Assembly (NCBI RefSeq): GCF_003591485.1
Contig: NZ_QZCF01000007.1
Coordinates: forward strand, 62,001-126,000
From: Paenibacillus sp. 1011MAR3C5
Lineage (GTDB): Bacteria; Bacillota; Bacilli; Paenibacillales; Paenibacillaceae
DNA: 64,000 nt
Reading direction: 5' to 3'
A model generated the notes under the pieces. The model was not told the DNA's origin and made no database searches. It saw only the letters and a program-made list of their open reading frames with translations. Shown here one piece after another: positions 36,267 to 45,936 of the stretch. The position numbers and the translations under genes were made by a program. Within the stretch, counting starts at the first letter, position 1. Every line of letters starts with the position of its first letter.

Positions 36267-36782
36267 TTGTTTAACGTCGACCTAACGGGAGAATACGTTA
36301 CCTTTTTCATACTCGCAGTCATTATTATCGGCGGAGCGGTGCTGATGATCAGCCTGGAGAAGGTAGTCCACATGGTGATCTCTATGGCAGCCGCTTTCTT
36401 GGGGCTTGCCGGCATGTATGTGCTGTTGGAGGCGGAGTTTGTCGCCTTCGTGCAAGTGCTGATCTACGCAGGAGCAGTCTCCATTCTGATGATCTTCGGC
36501 ATTATGATGACGAAGCATAACGGAGAATCCGCTGAGCCTGTAAAGCCGCTTCACAAGACGCTTGCCGCCGTTGGTGCGCTTTGCCTCTTTGGACTGCTCT
36601 TCTATGCCATTCGCGCATCGGATTTGCAGAGTGCCGGGGCCTTCCACTCCGGAGAGGACAATACGCTGGCGATTGGCGAGCAATTATTCACCGGCTATAT
36701 TGTACCGTTCGAGCTGCTGTCGATCTTGTTGACGGTTGCGTTTATAGGCGCAATTGCCTTAGCGAAGAAGGAGGCGGACTAG
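36267..36782 (+). CDS. nuoJ: Complex I subunit J
   Basis: 171 residues, five membrane helices. FVAFVQVLIYAGAVSILMIFGIMM is the conserved third helix. Start TTG 36267 is placed directly after the nuoI stop, with AAAAGGGGG upstream. Confidence 0.94.
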   Translation: MFNVDLTGEYVTFFILAVIIIGGAVLMISLEKVVHMVISMAAAFLGLAGMYVLLEAEFVAFVQVLIYAGAVSILMIFGIMMTKHNGESAEPVKPLHKTLAAVGALCLFGLLFYAIRASDLQSAGAFHSGEDNTLAIGEQLFTGYIVPFELLSILLTVAFIGAIALAKKEAD

Positions 36783-37085
36783 ATGCTTCCATCCTATCTT
36801 ACAATGGCCGCTATATTATTTTGCATAGGCTTGTACGGCGCGCTTGCCAAGCGTAATGCGATTATCGTCCTGCTGTCGCTGGAGCTGATGCTGAACGGCG
36901 TCAATCTGAATTTGATCGCCTTCTCCAAGTATGGCGTCATTCCGTCGCTGACGGGACAGCTCTTTTCTATCTTCACGATAACGGTAGCGGCGGCGGAGGC
37001 TGCGATCGCCGTAGCGATCCTGATTGCGTTGTTCCGGGCGCGCGGCACGGTTATGATCGATGCATTCAATCGGATGAGGAGGTAG
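36783..37085 (+). CDS. nuoK: Complex I subunit K
   Basis: 100 residues, three helices, with conserved glutamates in the second and third helices (SLELMLNGVNLN and AAAEAAIAVAI). ATG 36783 immediately follows the nuoJ stop, behind GAAGGAGG. Confidence 0.95.
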   Translation: MLPSYLTMAAILFCIGLYGALAKRNAIIVLLSLELMLNGVNLNLIAFSKYGVIPSLTGQLFSIFTITVAAAEAAIAVAILIALFRARGTVMIDAFNRMRR

Positions 37086-37089
37086 GCGT

Positions 37090-38961
37090 ATGGACTTTTT
37101 TGCGAAAATCGCATGGATGATCCCGCTTCTTCCCCTCGCTGCCTTCCTTGTGCTAATGACGCTGGGCAGGGGATTCCGGAGAGCGGGCGTATGGATCGGT
37201 TCCATCGGCGCGCTAGGCGCCTTCCTTCTGTCCCTGCTCGTGCTGTCGGAGAGGCTGAAGCCGCATGCTGTCGATTACAGCTATCACTTCAACTGGATCT
37301 CGATTGGTGAGTATACGCTTCGGATCGGATTCGAAATTACGAATTTGACGGCGTTGATGCTCGTCGTGGTTACACTCGTCGGCTTGCTCGTTAATGTCTA
37401 TTCGGCCGGTTACATGGCCTCCGATGAGCGGGTCACGGTTTTCTACGGCTATGTGTCGCTCTTTACCTTCTCTATGCTAGGTCTCGTGCTATCGGATAAT
37501 CTATTGTCCTTCTATCTGTTCTGGGAGCTGGTGGGCGTTTGCTCCTTCTTGCTCGTCGGATTCTGGTATGCCCGTCCAGCTGCAAGGGCAGCAGCCAAGA
37601 AGGCATTTATCGTGACGAGAATCGGAGATGCGGGGCTGCTAATCGCCATCCTGCTGCTATTCTGGTACATGCCGGACCATGCGCTCGACTTCACGATGAT
37701 TCAAAGCATATTCGGAGGACAGGGCGGCATCATGACGGATGGGATCACGACTTTAATGGCTCTGCTTCTATTCCTTGGTGCGGTGGGCAAATCCGGCCAA
37801 TTCCCGCTTCATGTCTGGCTGCCTGATGCGATGGAGGGACCTACGCCGATTAGCGCACTGATTCACGCAGCGACAATGGTTGCGGCAGGTGTGTTCCTCA
37901 TTGCCCGTACATTCAGCATATTCGAGGCATCGCCAGCTGCAATGGAGACGGTTGCGTACGTCGGCGCGTTCACCGCGATCTTCGCAGCTGCGATCGCGCT
38001 TGCCCAGAACGATCTAAAACGCATATTGGCCTATTCTACGATCAGTCAGCTAGGCTATATGATGCTGGCGCTTGGACTCGGAGCCATGACAGGCGCGATC
38101 TTCCACCTGTTCACCCATGCGTTCTTCAAAGCACTGTTGTTCCTCGCGGCGGGAAGCGTCATTCATGCGGTACATACGCAAGATATTCGGGAGATGGGGG
38201 GAATCGGCTCCCGCATGCGGGTTACCGCATGGACGTTCGCAATGGGGGCCCTCGCTCTTGCCGGAATTCCTCCGCTCTCCGGATTTTGGTCGAAGGATGC
38301 CATACTGACCGCTGCGCTGGAGCATAACCCGGTGCTGTTCGCTGTAGGGCTGGCGACGGCATTCTTTACGGCGCTGTACATGACAAGATTGTTCGTGCAC
38401 GTATTCATGGGAAAGTTGGGCATGAAGACCAAGGAGGCCAAGGAGTCGCCGCTGGTGATGACGATTCCGCTTATCGTACTGGCTGTGCTCGCGGTCATTG
38501 CCGGATTTGTCGAGCTGCCATGGAACGGATGGTTAAGCGGATGGCTTAGCGACGAGGTGATCGAACCGCATAGCAGCATGGTGGTCATGATATTATCCAT
38601 CGCTGCCGGTCTATTCGGGATTTTGGCGGGTTGGCTGCTCTATGGGAAGGGCATGGCGGGCAATCATCCGCTTGGAAGCCGAATGCCCCGACTGGTCAGA
38701 CTGGCGGAGCGGAAATTTTATATCGACGAGTTGTATGAGGCGGTGATTGTGAAGTCGCTGCGTGGACTGAGTGCTTGCCTGGCTGCAATCGACACCTATG
38801 TGATCGGCGGTGCCGTGAAGCTGGCTGGCGCGGCAGCGAGCGCGGCCGGCAAGCTTGGGCTGCGGCTGCAGAACGGCCAGGTGCAGACCTATGGCGTCGC
38901 TGCCGTGCTGGGCGTCGTGGCGATTGCGCTTGTCGTCATCGGAAGGAGGATGCTGTCATGA
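37090..38961 (+). CDS. nuoL: Complex I antiporter-like subunit L
   Basis: 623 residues and about 16 helices, homologous to Mrp antiporter subunits. The N-terminal LMLVVVTLVGLLVNVYSAGYM, the FWELVGVCSFLLVGFW motif with the key Glu, and LPDAMEGPTPISALIHAATMVAAG are seen. The long amphipathic C-terminal arm is shorter than in E. coli. Its stop overlaps nuoM (ATGA). Confidence 0.95.
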   Translation: MDFFAKIAWMIPLLPLAAFLVLMTLGRGFRRAGVWIGSIGALGAFLLSLLVLSERLKPHAVDYSYHFNWISIGEYTLRIGFEITNLTALMLVVVTLVGLLVNVYSAGYMASDERVTVFYGYVSLFTFSMLGLVLSDNLLSFYLFWELVGVCSFLLVGFWYARPAARAAAKKAFIVTRIGDAGLLIAILLLFWYMPDHALDFTMIQSIFGGQGGIMTDGITTLMALLLFLGAVGKSGQFPLHVWLPDAMEGPTPISALIHAATMVAAGVFLIARTFSIFEASPAAMETVAYVGAFTAIFAAAIALAQNDLKRILAYSTISQLGYMMLALGLGAMTGAIFHLFTHAFFKALLFLAAGSVIHAVHTQDIREMGGIGSRMRVTAWTFAMGALALAGIPPLSGFWSKDAILTAALEHNPVLFAVGLATAFFTALYMTRLFVHVFMGKLGMKTKEAKESPLVMTIPLIVLAVLAVIAGFVELPWNGWLSGWLSDEVIEPHSSMVVMILSIAAGLFGILAGWLLYGKGMAGNHPLGSRMPRLVRLAERKFYIDELYEAVIVKSLRGLSACLAAIDTYVIGGAVKLAGAAASAAGKLGLRLQNGQVQTYGVAAVLGVVAIALVVIGRRMLS

Positions 38962-40577
38962 GCGGCTTGGAGCAAGTTCCGATTCTCTCGATTATTTTGC
39001 TGTCTCCGCTGCTGGGCTTTGCCGTCATCCAGCTCCTGCCGAGGCAGCGTGCTAGCTGGCTGAAGATAGCGGCGGTTGCGGCTACTTTGCTTCCGCTTGC
39101 CTTGTCACTATGGCTCTACGCTGATTACGACAGACAACAAGGCGCCGCATCGTACAGCGAGACGTACAGCTGGGTGCAAGCCCCGCTCAAGATGAATGTG
39201 GGGGGAGACTGGTTCTTCTCGTTCCAGTATGCGGTTGGTCTGGACGGCTTGTCGCTTCCGCTGCTGCTGCTGACGTCGGTCGTGACGGCGATGGCTGCGC
39301 TGGCGGCTGTTCATGTGAAGAAGCGGTGGAAATCCTTCTTCAGTTGGTTTCTCTTGCTGGAATTTGGCATGATTGGCGCGTTTATCGCCCGCGATGTTTT
39401 TCTATTCTTTATCTTCTTCGAAATTACGCTGGTCGCCATGTATTTCCTGATCGGCATTTGGGGCTATTATAACCGGGAGCGTGCTGCGAACCAGTTCTTG
39501 ATCTATAATGGCATCGGTTCGGCCATCATGTTGATTGCCTTTATCATGCTGGTCAATACGGCGGGTTTTCACATGATGGAGACGGCCTCATCCCTGCAGT
39601 ATGTCTATAGCGGAAGCTATACGGATATTTTGCACAACTTGACCGATCCGAACGCTTATGTGAATCTGCCTGCCGAATCTGCGGGCAGCAATCCGTTTGC
39701 GCTCAGTGAGACGAAGCAATGGACGATCTTCATTCTGCTGCTCATCGCTTTTGGCATCAAGCTTCCCGTGTTTCCGTTTCATTCATGGATGCTCAAAGTG
39801 CATCAGGAGGCTCCGCCAGCCATCGTAATGATCCACTCTGGCATTCTGCTGAAGATGGGCGCTTACGGCTTGATGCGATTCGGGTTGTTTCTCTTCCCCG
39901 AACAGGCCAAAGAATGGGCGGGCGTACTTGCCATACTTGGTGTTATCAATTTGCTCTATGGAGCCATACTGGCCTTCCGGCAGCAGGAGTTCAAGCTGGT
40001 GCTTGCTTATTCCTCGATCAGCCATATGGGAATCGTATTGATCGGGTTGGCCGCCTTCAATGAAATCGGCCTGCAAGGCGCGTTGTTCCAGCTCATCTCT
40101 CACGGCCTGATCTCTGCGCTGCTCTTCCTGATCGTCGGCAGTCTGTATGAACGGACGGGGACGACTAAGCTGTCACAACTAGGCGGTCTTGCCCGTTCTA
40201 TGCCATTCATTAGCGGCGTGCTTCTTGCGGCGGGGCTGGCTTCGCTTGGATTGCCGGGACTATCCGGGTTTGTTGGCGAGTTTCTGTCCTTGCTGGGATT
40301 GTTCGAGTCCATGCGCTGGGTGACCGCTGTTGCGGTTATCGGAATCATATTAACGGCCGTCTATGTGCTTCGAAGCGTGCTGAAGATTACGTTCGGCCCG
40401 CAGCGGGACAGTTTTGCCGCCATACGGGATGCCCGGTTCATCGAGGCGCTGCCAATGGTTGTTCTGCTTGCATGTATCGTACTGCTTGGCTGTTATCCAT
40501 CTGTGCTGATCGATACGGTGCAAGCAAGCGTAGGCGGTTATATGGATCTATTACTTGCAACAAGGGCAGGGGGGTAG
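38958..40577 (+). CDS. nuoM: Complex I antiporter-like subunit M
   Basis: 539 residues, about 14 helices. Key parts are FFEITLVAMYFLIGIWG and LPVFPFHSWMLKVHQEAPPAIVMIHSGILLKMGAYG. ATG 38958 behind GGAAGGAGG overlaps the nuoL stop. The frame open from 38775 lies inside nuoL and is rejected. Confidence 0.95.
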   Translation: MSGLEQVPILSIILLSPLLGFAVIQLLPRQRASWLKIAAVAATLLPLALSLWLYADYDRQQGAASYSETYSWVQAPLKMNVGGDWFFSFQYAVGLDGLSLPLLLLTSVVTAMAALAAVHVKKRWKSFFSWFLLLEFGMIGAFIARDVFLFFIFFEITLVAMYFLIGIWGYYNRERAANQFLIYNGIGSAIMLIAFIMLVNTAGFHMMETASSLQYVYSGSYTDILHNLTDPNAYVNLPAESAGSNPFALSETKQWTIFILLLIAFGIKLPVFPFHSWMLKVHQEAPPAIVMIHSGILLKMGAYGLMRFGLFLFPEQAKEWAGVLAILGVINLLYGAILAFRQQEFKLVLAYSSISHMGIVLIGLAAFNEIGLQGALFQLISHGLISALLFLIVGSLYERTGTTKLSQLGGLARSMPFISGVLLAAGLASLGLPGLSGFVGEFLSLLGLFESMRWVTAVAVIGIILTAVYVLRSVLKITFGPQRDSFAAIRDARFIEALPMVVLLACIVLLGCYPSVLIDTVQASVGGYMDLLLATRAGG

Positions 40578-40580
40578 TCG

Positions 40581-42326
40581 ATGCCGGAGCAAACGTTGTT
40601 TCAACCGTTGACTTGGTCGGATTTGCTGGTGATGGCTCCTGAGCTTGCGCTCGGCGCCTGGTTTGTACTGCTCGTTGTGCTGGAGCTGCTGCTTCCGCGG
40701 AAGGTCAGCCGGAGCTGGATCGGGGGGCTTACGCTGACAGGCCTGCTCGGCGCCTTTATTCTGGTGCTGATGCGCATGATAGAGTCGAACGGCGAGGTGA
40801 TCTCGCTGCTGGGGGACAGCTATCGAATTGATGATTTTGCGAGTCTTCTCAAGCTGCTGTTCCTGGGGGCTACGGCTCTTATCGTGCTGCTGGGATTGGG
40901 CACTGTACAGCAGGACAGGGCAATTACGGATAAGGGCGAATACTTCTACTTGCTGCTGCCCGCTGTGATCGGGGCCATGACAATGGCATCATCGGAAAAT
41001 CTCGTGACGCTCTATATCGGATTGGAGCTGCTGAGCATTACTAGCTATGTCCTGGTAGGGCTCAGAAGAAAATCTTCCTTATCGTCTGAAGCTGCCTTCA
41101 AATACGTCGTCACAGGAGGGATATCCTCCGCCTTCATCCTGTTTGGCATGTCCTATCTCTACGGAGTGACCGGATCGGTGCAGTTAGCTGCAATTAACGC
41201 AGCGCTGCCCGGGGCGCTGGAGCGATACGAAGCTCTGGTCTACGTTGGCTTTCTGATGATGATTATCGGTTTCGCGATCAAGATAGCGGCGGCTCCGTTC
41301 CATGCCTGGTCGCTGGATGTGTATCAAGGAGCGCCGACACCGATTGCTGCTTTTTTGGCCGTCGTATCCAAAGGCGCTGCATTGGCGGTGATCTTCCGGC
41401 TTATGTTCGCAACAGCGTTGTTCGCTAATCCCGAGCATACGGCGGTCAGCGGCATGAGTGATGAATTGTTTTTCATCGTGCTGCTTGTTGCGGCTGCGTC
41501 GATGCTGTATGGTACGCTGGCGGCTTTGCGGCAGCTGAATGTGAAGCGGCTGCTCGCCTTGTCCGGTGTGGCCAATGCAGGATATTTGCTGGTGCCGATT
41601 GGGATTTCCTTCACAGTAGGACACTTGAACAACATGTCTGAATTCCTGTTCTATCTGATTGCCTACTTGCTGATGACGATAGGCGCATTTGCGGTTCATA
41701 CAGCCGTCAGCCGAGCGGCGGGGCATGATGAGCTAAAGGGTTATGCCGGCATGTACTACCGATCGCCGTGGACGGCAATCGCGATGATCCTTTTGGTCCT
41801 CTCGCTTGCCGGGCTGCCCGTATCGGCCGGTTTTTTCGGAAAGCTGTTCATTCTGCTTGGGGCTGAGAGAGCCCAGGCCTACTGGATTGTCGTCATTATG
41901 GTGCTGAGCAGTGTGATATCGTACTACTTCTATTTTGGACTGATTAGGCAAATGTTCATGCGCAGCAGCAACGGGCTGTCCGCAGCTTCAAGCTCGCTCG
42001 ACTTCGACGAGGATGAGGGATTCCCTTCCCGTACAATCGGTTCCTCGCCGTCACTTGCTGTTCAAGAGGTCCATGCTGGCCGAATTGAGACGGCTGGAGC
42101 ATCGGAGCAATCACCTGCAGAGGGGACTGTACATAGCTCCGGTCCAGAAGCGGGATTGTCTGGTCCGGCCGCTTCCGAGCAAGCGGCTGGCGTTATTCGG
42201 ATACCATGGCCGACTGCTGTCGTCATCGCTATATGCGCGGTTTTGACGCTTGGTCTGGGCATTGTGCCCGGTCCGTTGGTTGATATCATCCAGCAGTTGT
42301 TCAGCTTCCCCTTGCCATCGCATTAG
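40581..42326 (+). CDS. nuoN: Complex I antiporter-like subunit N with a hydrophilic insertion
   Basis: 581 residues, about 80-90 longer than usual NuoN proteins. The membrane core is normal: YIGLELLSITSYVLVGLRRKS and AAPFHAWSLDVYQGAPTPIAAFL are present. Between the penultimate and last helices (about residues 462-537, bases 41964-42192) there is a Ser/Ala/Gly/Glu-rich insertion with no recognisable domain. One more helix (PTAVVIAICAVLTLGLGIVPGPL) follows. The frame is intact, so the insertion is real and not a frameshift artefact. It is the last gene of the operon. Confidence 0.94.
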   Translation: MPEQTLFQPLTWSDLLVMAPELALGAWFVLLVVLELLLPRKVSRSWIGGLTLTGLLGAFILVLMRMIESNGEVISLLGDSYRIDDFASLLKLLFLGATALIVLLGLGTVQQDRAITDKGEYFYLLLPAVIGAMTMASSENLVTLYIGLELLSITSYVLVGLRRKSSLSSEAAFKYVVTGGISSAFILFGMSYLYGVTGSVQLAAINAALPGALERYEALVYVGFLMMIIGFAIKIAAAPFHAWSLDVYQGAPTPIAAFLAVVSKGAALAVIFRLMFATALFANPEHTAVSGMSDELFFIVLLVAAASMLYGTLAALRQLNVKRLLALSGVANAGYLLVPIGISFTVGHLNNMSEFLFYLIAYLLMTIGAFAVHTAVSRAAGHDELKGYAGMYYRSPWTAIAMILLVLSLAGLPVSAGFFGKLFILLGAERAQAYWIVVIMVLSSVISYYFYFGLIRQMFMRSSNGLSAASSSLDFDEDEGFPSRTIGSSPSLAVQEVHAGRIETAGASEQSPAEGTVHSSGPEAGLSGPAASEQAAGVIRIPWPTAVVIAICAVLTLGLGIVPGPLVDIIQQLFSFPLPSH

Positions 42327-42690
42327 CGGGGAGCTTGGCTTCCCCCTGCATTCCTGATGAAAGCTCTGACTTTGAGTTGCTCTGGCTACCTGCTGATGAG
42401 CAACAAGAAATCAGAGCTTTGTTGTTTCATCCGGAGGATTGCCGGGTAAGGGATGTTAGTCATAGATTTGGCAAGAAATATAGGGCGACGGACTTATATG
42501 GCAGACTGCTTGCGAATGGTATATCTATCCATAGCGCCGAATCCTCCGCCCGGCAGGAAGTTGCTGCGGGGAGAATAACGGCTTCAACGGGTATCGTCAT
42601 TCTTTTATGCCCTTTTTTATGATCAATAAGAAGGGAAAACGTATTCGTTAACCGAAATATTAATGAAATACGTTTCAAAGGCAGAATATA
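42327..42690. other. Gap between nuoN and the SLH protease gene
   Basis: 364 bases holding the nuoN terminator at its left end and an inverted repeat at its right end (AAACGTATT 42637-42645, AATACGTTT 42667-42675). A 95-codon open frame (42335-42622) lies across the terminator, has no proper ribosome binding site and was not accepted. Confidence 0.6.
42361..42419 (+). terminator. Terminator after nuoN
   Basis: AAGCTCTGA (42361-42369) pairs with TCAGAGCTT (42411-42419), enclosing GTTGCTC/GAGCAAC (42376-42382 with 42398-42404). A T-rich GTTGTTTC follows. A smaller hairpin GGGGAGC/GCTTCCCC precedes it at about 42329-42346. Confidence 0.7.
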
Positions 42691-45600
42691 ATGAACATAG
42701 ACTACTATAACGATGTAAATAAGAAGCAGGATCGGCCAGTTCCCTATCCTGCATCTCATAACGATGGCGCGGCTGCAGCGCGCGCCCTATACAGAGCGAA
42801 GCGCCTCGTCCGCGGAAGAGGCGCTGGCCGTCTTGCGCTCCTGACGCGCGGAGGGCTTCGCCGCGCGTTCATGGCGCTGCTGCTCGGGAGCATCGCGCTC
42901 TGGGGCTTATCCGCCCCAGGCGCCTTCGCTCCCGGAGGAGACTCGCCAGCCGGTTACGCGGAAGCGTCCGGCTCGGCAGCGCTGGCAGAGCAGCCGCAGA
43001 GCTGGCTGCTCAAGTGGTCGGATCCCGCGCTTGCGCATGATCTGAGCGGGGTTGAGGTGATCCGCCGCCAGAGCGAAGCGGCGGTGGATGTCGTTCGTCC
43101 CGCCGCTGATGTCAGCGGGGACTTGGAAGAGTGGCTGCGCCATCTGCGCAGCGCGCCGGGGGTCGAGTATGTGCACCCGAATCATAGGGTGCAGGTGCTC
43201 TCCAATTCCAGCGAGGAGCTTGCGGACTCGCTGGAGCCGATGGATGCATCAGATTTAGAGAATGATGCAGACGATAAGAGGCCAGCGGAGGAAGAGGCGG
43301 CGTCTCCGGCGACAGAGGAAGTGCGGGCTGCCGATTCCACGGATGCCGAAACAACCTCCTCTTCGCTTCTGACAGATTCACCGGCAGCTGCCGAACCGCA
43401 GGCTGCAGCCAAGATAGCTCCGTTCAAGGCAAATGATCCGGAGTTGTCCAAGCAGAAGCATTTGACGCAGATCGGAGCTTTGAAGGCTTGGGAAACGATT
43501 AGGGAGCATACGGGGATAACGATAGCGCTTGTGGATACGGGCGTTGATTTGGATCATCCTGACCTGAAGGAAAATCTGGTGCCAGGCGTTAACCTCGTCG
43601 ATCCGAAGAAGCAGCCTGATGACGACAACGGTCATGGCACAAGTGTGGCGGGCGTTATCGCAGCCAAAGGAAATAACGGAATCGGGGTAGCCGGCATTCT
43701 GTGGGATGCAAAGCTCATGCCGGTCAAAGCGCTGGATCAATGGGGCGATGGTACGGAGCAGGATCTCGGAGAAGGTATTCTATACGCTGTTCGCAATGGA
43801 GCCAAGGTCGTCGTGCTGTCGGTCGGCCTCCACCGTTATTCGCCATATATGCAGGATATTGTGAACTACGCAGAAAACCATGGTGTACTTCTGGTAGCGG
43901 CCGCAGGCAATGACGGCTTGACCTTGGGCGGCAAGGCAGCCGTCAAATATCCGGCAGCTTATCCGACAGTGCTCGCTGTAGGCGGCGTGAAGGCTGACGG
44001 ACAGCCAGATCCTCGTTCCAATCCAGGGTCTGAATTGGATATGCTTGCCCCATGGAATGTATATACCACCGGGGTGGACGGCACCTACAAGAAGGAAGAG
44101 GGCTCATCTATGGCGGCTCCGCAAGTTGCCGCTGCAGCTGCGCTTCTTATGGCCCAACACCCTGGTTTTCAGCCCTACCAGATACGGGAGCTGCTTCGCC
44201 AGACAGCGAAGGATATCGGCCCTAAGGGGACGGATACCACTTCCGGTTACGGTATTTTGCAATTGGATAAGGCTGTCGCAGCTTCCTTGTCCAAGGATGC
44301 ACATGAGCCCAATAATAGTATCGGCGCAGCCACGACATTCCCGCTGATGAGCCAGATGATTGCAGAGCTTGAATCTGCCAAGGACCAGGACTGGTATATG
44401 GTTGACGTTCCGTTCGACGGCAAGCTCACCATTTATTTCAAGGGTATGCCAGAATCAGGGCAAGCGGTGCCTGTCGTTCGGTTTACGCATTATGCGGGTG
44501 GCAAGCAGCTGTCTGCCACTGATACAAAGCTGTCCACCAAAACGATGGATTTCGATGTAAAAAAAGGCAAGCAATACATACAGGTGCAATACGGGAGTCC
44601 GGAGGAACGACAGGCGCTAGTTTATTCCTTAATGTCTTCGTTCACGATGAGCCCGGATTCGTATGAGCCGAATGATCGAATGGCGAATGCGTTCAAGCTG
44701 GAGGCCAAGTCACAGACCATCACAGGTTCGTTTCATCAGACGGCTGACCGGGACTGGTTCGCCGTAACGTTCAAGGGAGACGGGAAGCTTCAGCTTACGC
44801 TGGAAGGAAGCACTGCACGTATGGATCTGGGGCTGTCCATCCAGCGGGAAGGCGGCTCGCTAACCTTGTATGATGAGAACGGGGAAGGCATGAATGAATG
44901 GACACCTGTCATGTCGGTAACGCCGGGCACGTATTATATCAGGGTGCATAATGCGATATCGCTGGAGGCCAGTCCTACGGTGGGAACATATAAGCTGCGG
45001 CTGGATTACAAGCCGGAATTGACCGATCCCAATGAGCCTAATGACAAGAGCTATGAAGCGCTTCTCATGAATCCCGGCACGGAGTACAAGGGCGTCATAC
45101 ACAGCACCTCTGACATTGACTGGTTCCAGTTCCGCATGGCCAGCTCCGGCATTGTTCGGATGAATGCCGGGGGAGTGCCTGCAGACGCCTCGCTTAGGCT
45201 GGAGGTATATGACAAGAGAATGGACCGAATTGCGCTCGGCACCACTGGATCAAGCGGCAAGCTGCAGACACAGGAGCAAGTGCTGCAGCCAGGCGTCTAT
45301 TATGTGAAGCTTACATCGAGCAAGCCATTCACGAACCAGTATTATCGCCTTTCCTTCCAATCGGAGGAGTTGATCTCCGGTTTCCGGGATATTAAGGGAC
45401 ATTGGGCCAGAGATGAGATCGTCTCGATGGCGGGCAGCGGCATTGTGAACGGTGTAGGCAATTATCGCTTTCAGCCAGAGCGCAATATTACGAGAGCGGA
45501 AGCGGTAGCGATGATCGTGAAGGCGTATAAGCCGCTTACCGGCAATGTCGTCACCAAATCATTCTCCGACGTCAACAGCAGCCACTGGGCAAATGACGCG

Positions 45601-45903
45601 ATACGCAAAGCGGTTCAGCAGGGCTGGGTGAACGGGTTCCCGGATGGAACCTTCAAGCCAGACAGACCTATCACCAGAGCTGAGATGGCCGTCATGATCG
45701 GGCATGCAGAGGGCATAACCGCACGAATACCGACCTCCCGTCCGTTCCAGGACGTGTCGCAATACGAGTGGTACTCCTCCATGCTTCATGCCATGAAGCT
45801 CGAGGGCAAGCTGAAGGGTGTCGGGCCAAACCGGTTCAAGCCTGACGGCAAAGCGAGCAGGGCCGAATTTACCGTATTGCTGTACCGTTATTATAAGGAC
45901 TAG
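42691..45903 (+). CDS. Cell-surface subtilisin-like protease with SLH domains
   Basis: 1070 residues. A long basic N-terminus leads to a hydrophobic signal (about 58-75). A propeptide-like stretch ends with YVHPNHRV (about 160-166), followed by a Glu/Ala/Ser-rich linker (175-245). The peptidase S8 domain has the triad D282 (ALVDTGVD), H315 (NGHGTSVAG) and S473 (GSSMAAP), with oxyanion N407. Three repeats with EPNDxxxxA and DxDWFxV patterns (about 540-880) look like bacterial pre-peptidase C-terminal domains. Three SLH domains end the protein (about 890-1070). It would be exported and held on the pyruvylated wall polymer. AAAGG precedes the ATG. Substrates are unknown. Confidence 0.9.
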   Translation: MNIDYYNDVNKKQDRPVPYPASHNDGAAAARALYRAKRLVRGRGAGRLALLTRGGLRRAFMALLLGSIALWGLSAPGAFAPGGDSPAGYAEASGSAALAEQPQSWLLKWSDPALAHDLSGVEVIRRQSEAAVDVVRPAADVSGDLEEWLRHLRSAPGVEYVHPNHRVQVLSNSSEELADSLEPMDASDLENDADDKRPAEEEAASPATEEVRAADSTDAETTSSSLLTDSPAAAEPQAAAKIAPFKANDPELSKQKHLTQIGALKAWETIREHTGITIALVDTGVDLDHPDLKENLVPGVNLVDPKKQPDDDNGHGTSVAGVIAAKGNNGIGVAGILWDAKLMPVKALDQWGDGTEQDLGEGILYAVRNGAKVVVLSVGLHRYSPYMQDIVNYAENHGVLLVAAAGNDGLTLGGKAAVKYPAAYPTVLAVGGVKADGQPDPRSNPGSELDMLAPWNVYTTGVDGTYKKEEGSSMAAPQVAAAAALLMAQHPGFQPYQIRELLRQTAKDIGPKGTDTTSGYGILQLDKAVAASLSKDAHEPNNSIGAATTFPLMSQMIAELESAKDQDWYMVDVPFDGKLTIYFKGMPESGQAVPVVRFTHYAGGKQLSATDTKLSTKTMDFDVKKGKQYIQVQYGSPEERQALVYSLMSSFTMSPDSYEPNDRMANAFKLEAKSQTITGSFHQTADRDWFAVTFKGDGKLQLTLEGSTARMDLGLSIQREGGSLTLYDENGEGMNEWTPVMSVTPGTYYIRVHNAISLEASPTVGTYKLRLDYKPELTDPNEPNDKSYEALLMNPGTEYKGVIHSTSDIDWFQFRMASSGIVRMNAGGVPADASLRLEVYDKRMDRIALGTTGSSGKLQTQEQVLQPGVYYVKLTSSKPFTNQYYRLSFQSEELISGFRDIKGHWARDEIVSMAGSGIVNGVGNYRFQPERNITRAEAVAMIVKAYKPLTGNVVTKSFSDVNSSHWANDAIRKAVQQGWVNGFPDGTFKPDRPITRAEMAVMIGHAEGITARIPTSRPFQDVSQYEWYSSMLHAMKLEGKLKGVGPNRFKPDGKASRAEFTVLLYRYYKD

Positions 45904-45936
45904 GAGCCGCTTCAGTGGCTGCCCTGAGGAGGAGCT

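Noticed and set aside
42335..42622. Possible 95-residue gene after nuoN
   Set aside because: It starts with TTG almost touching its only ribosome binding site, lies across the nuoN terminator hairpin and resembles no family.
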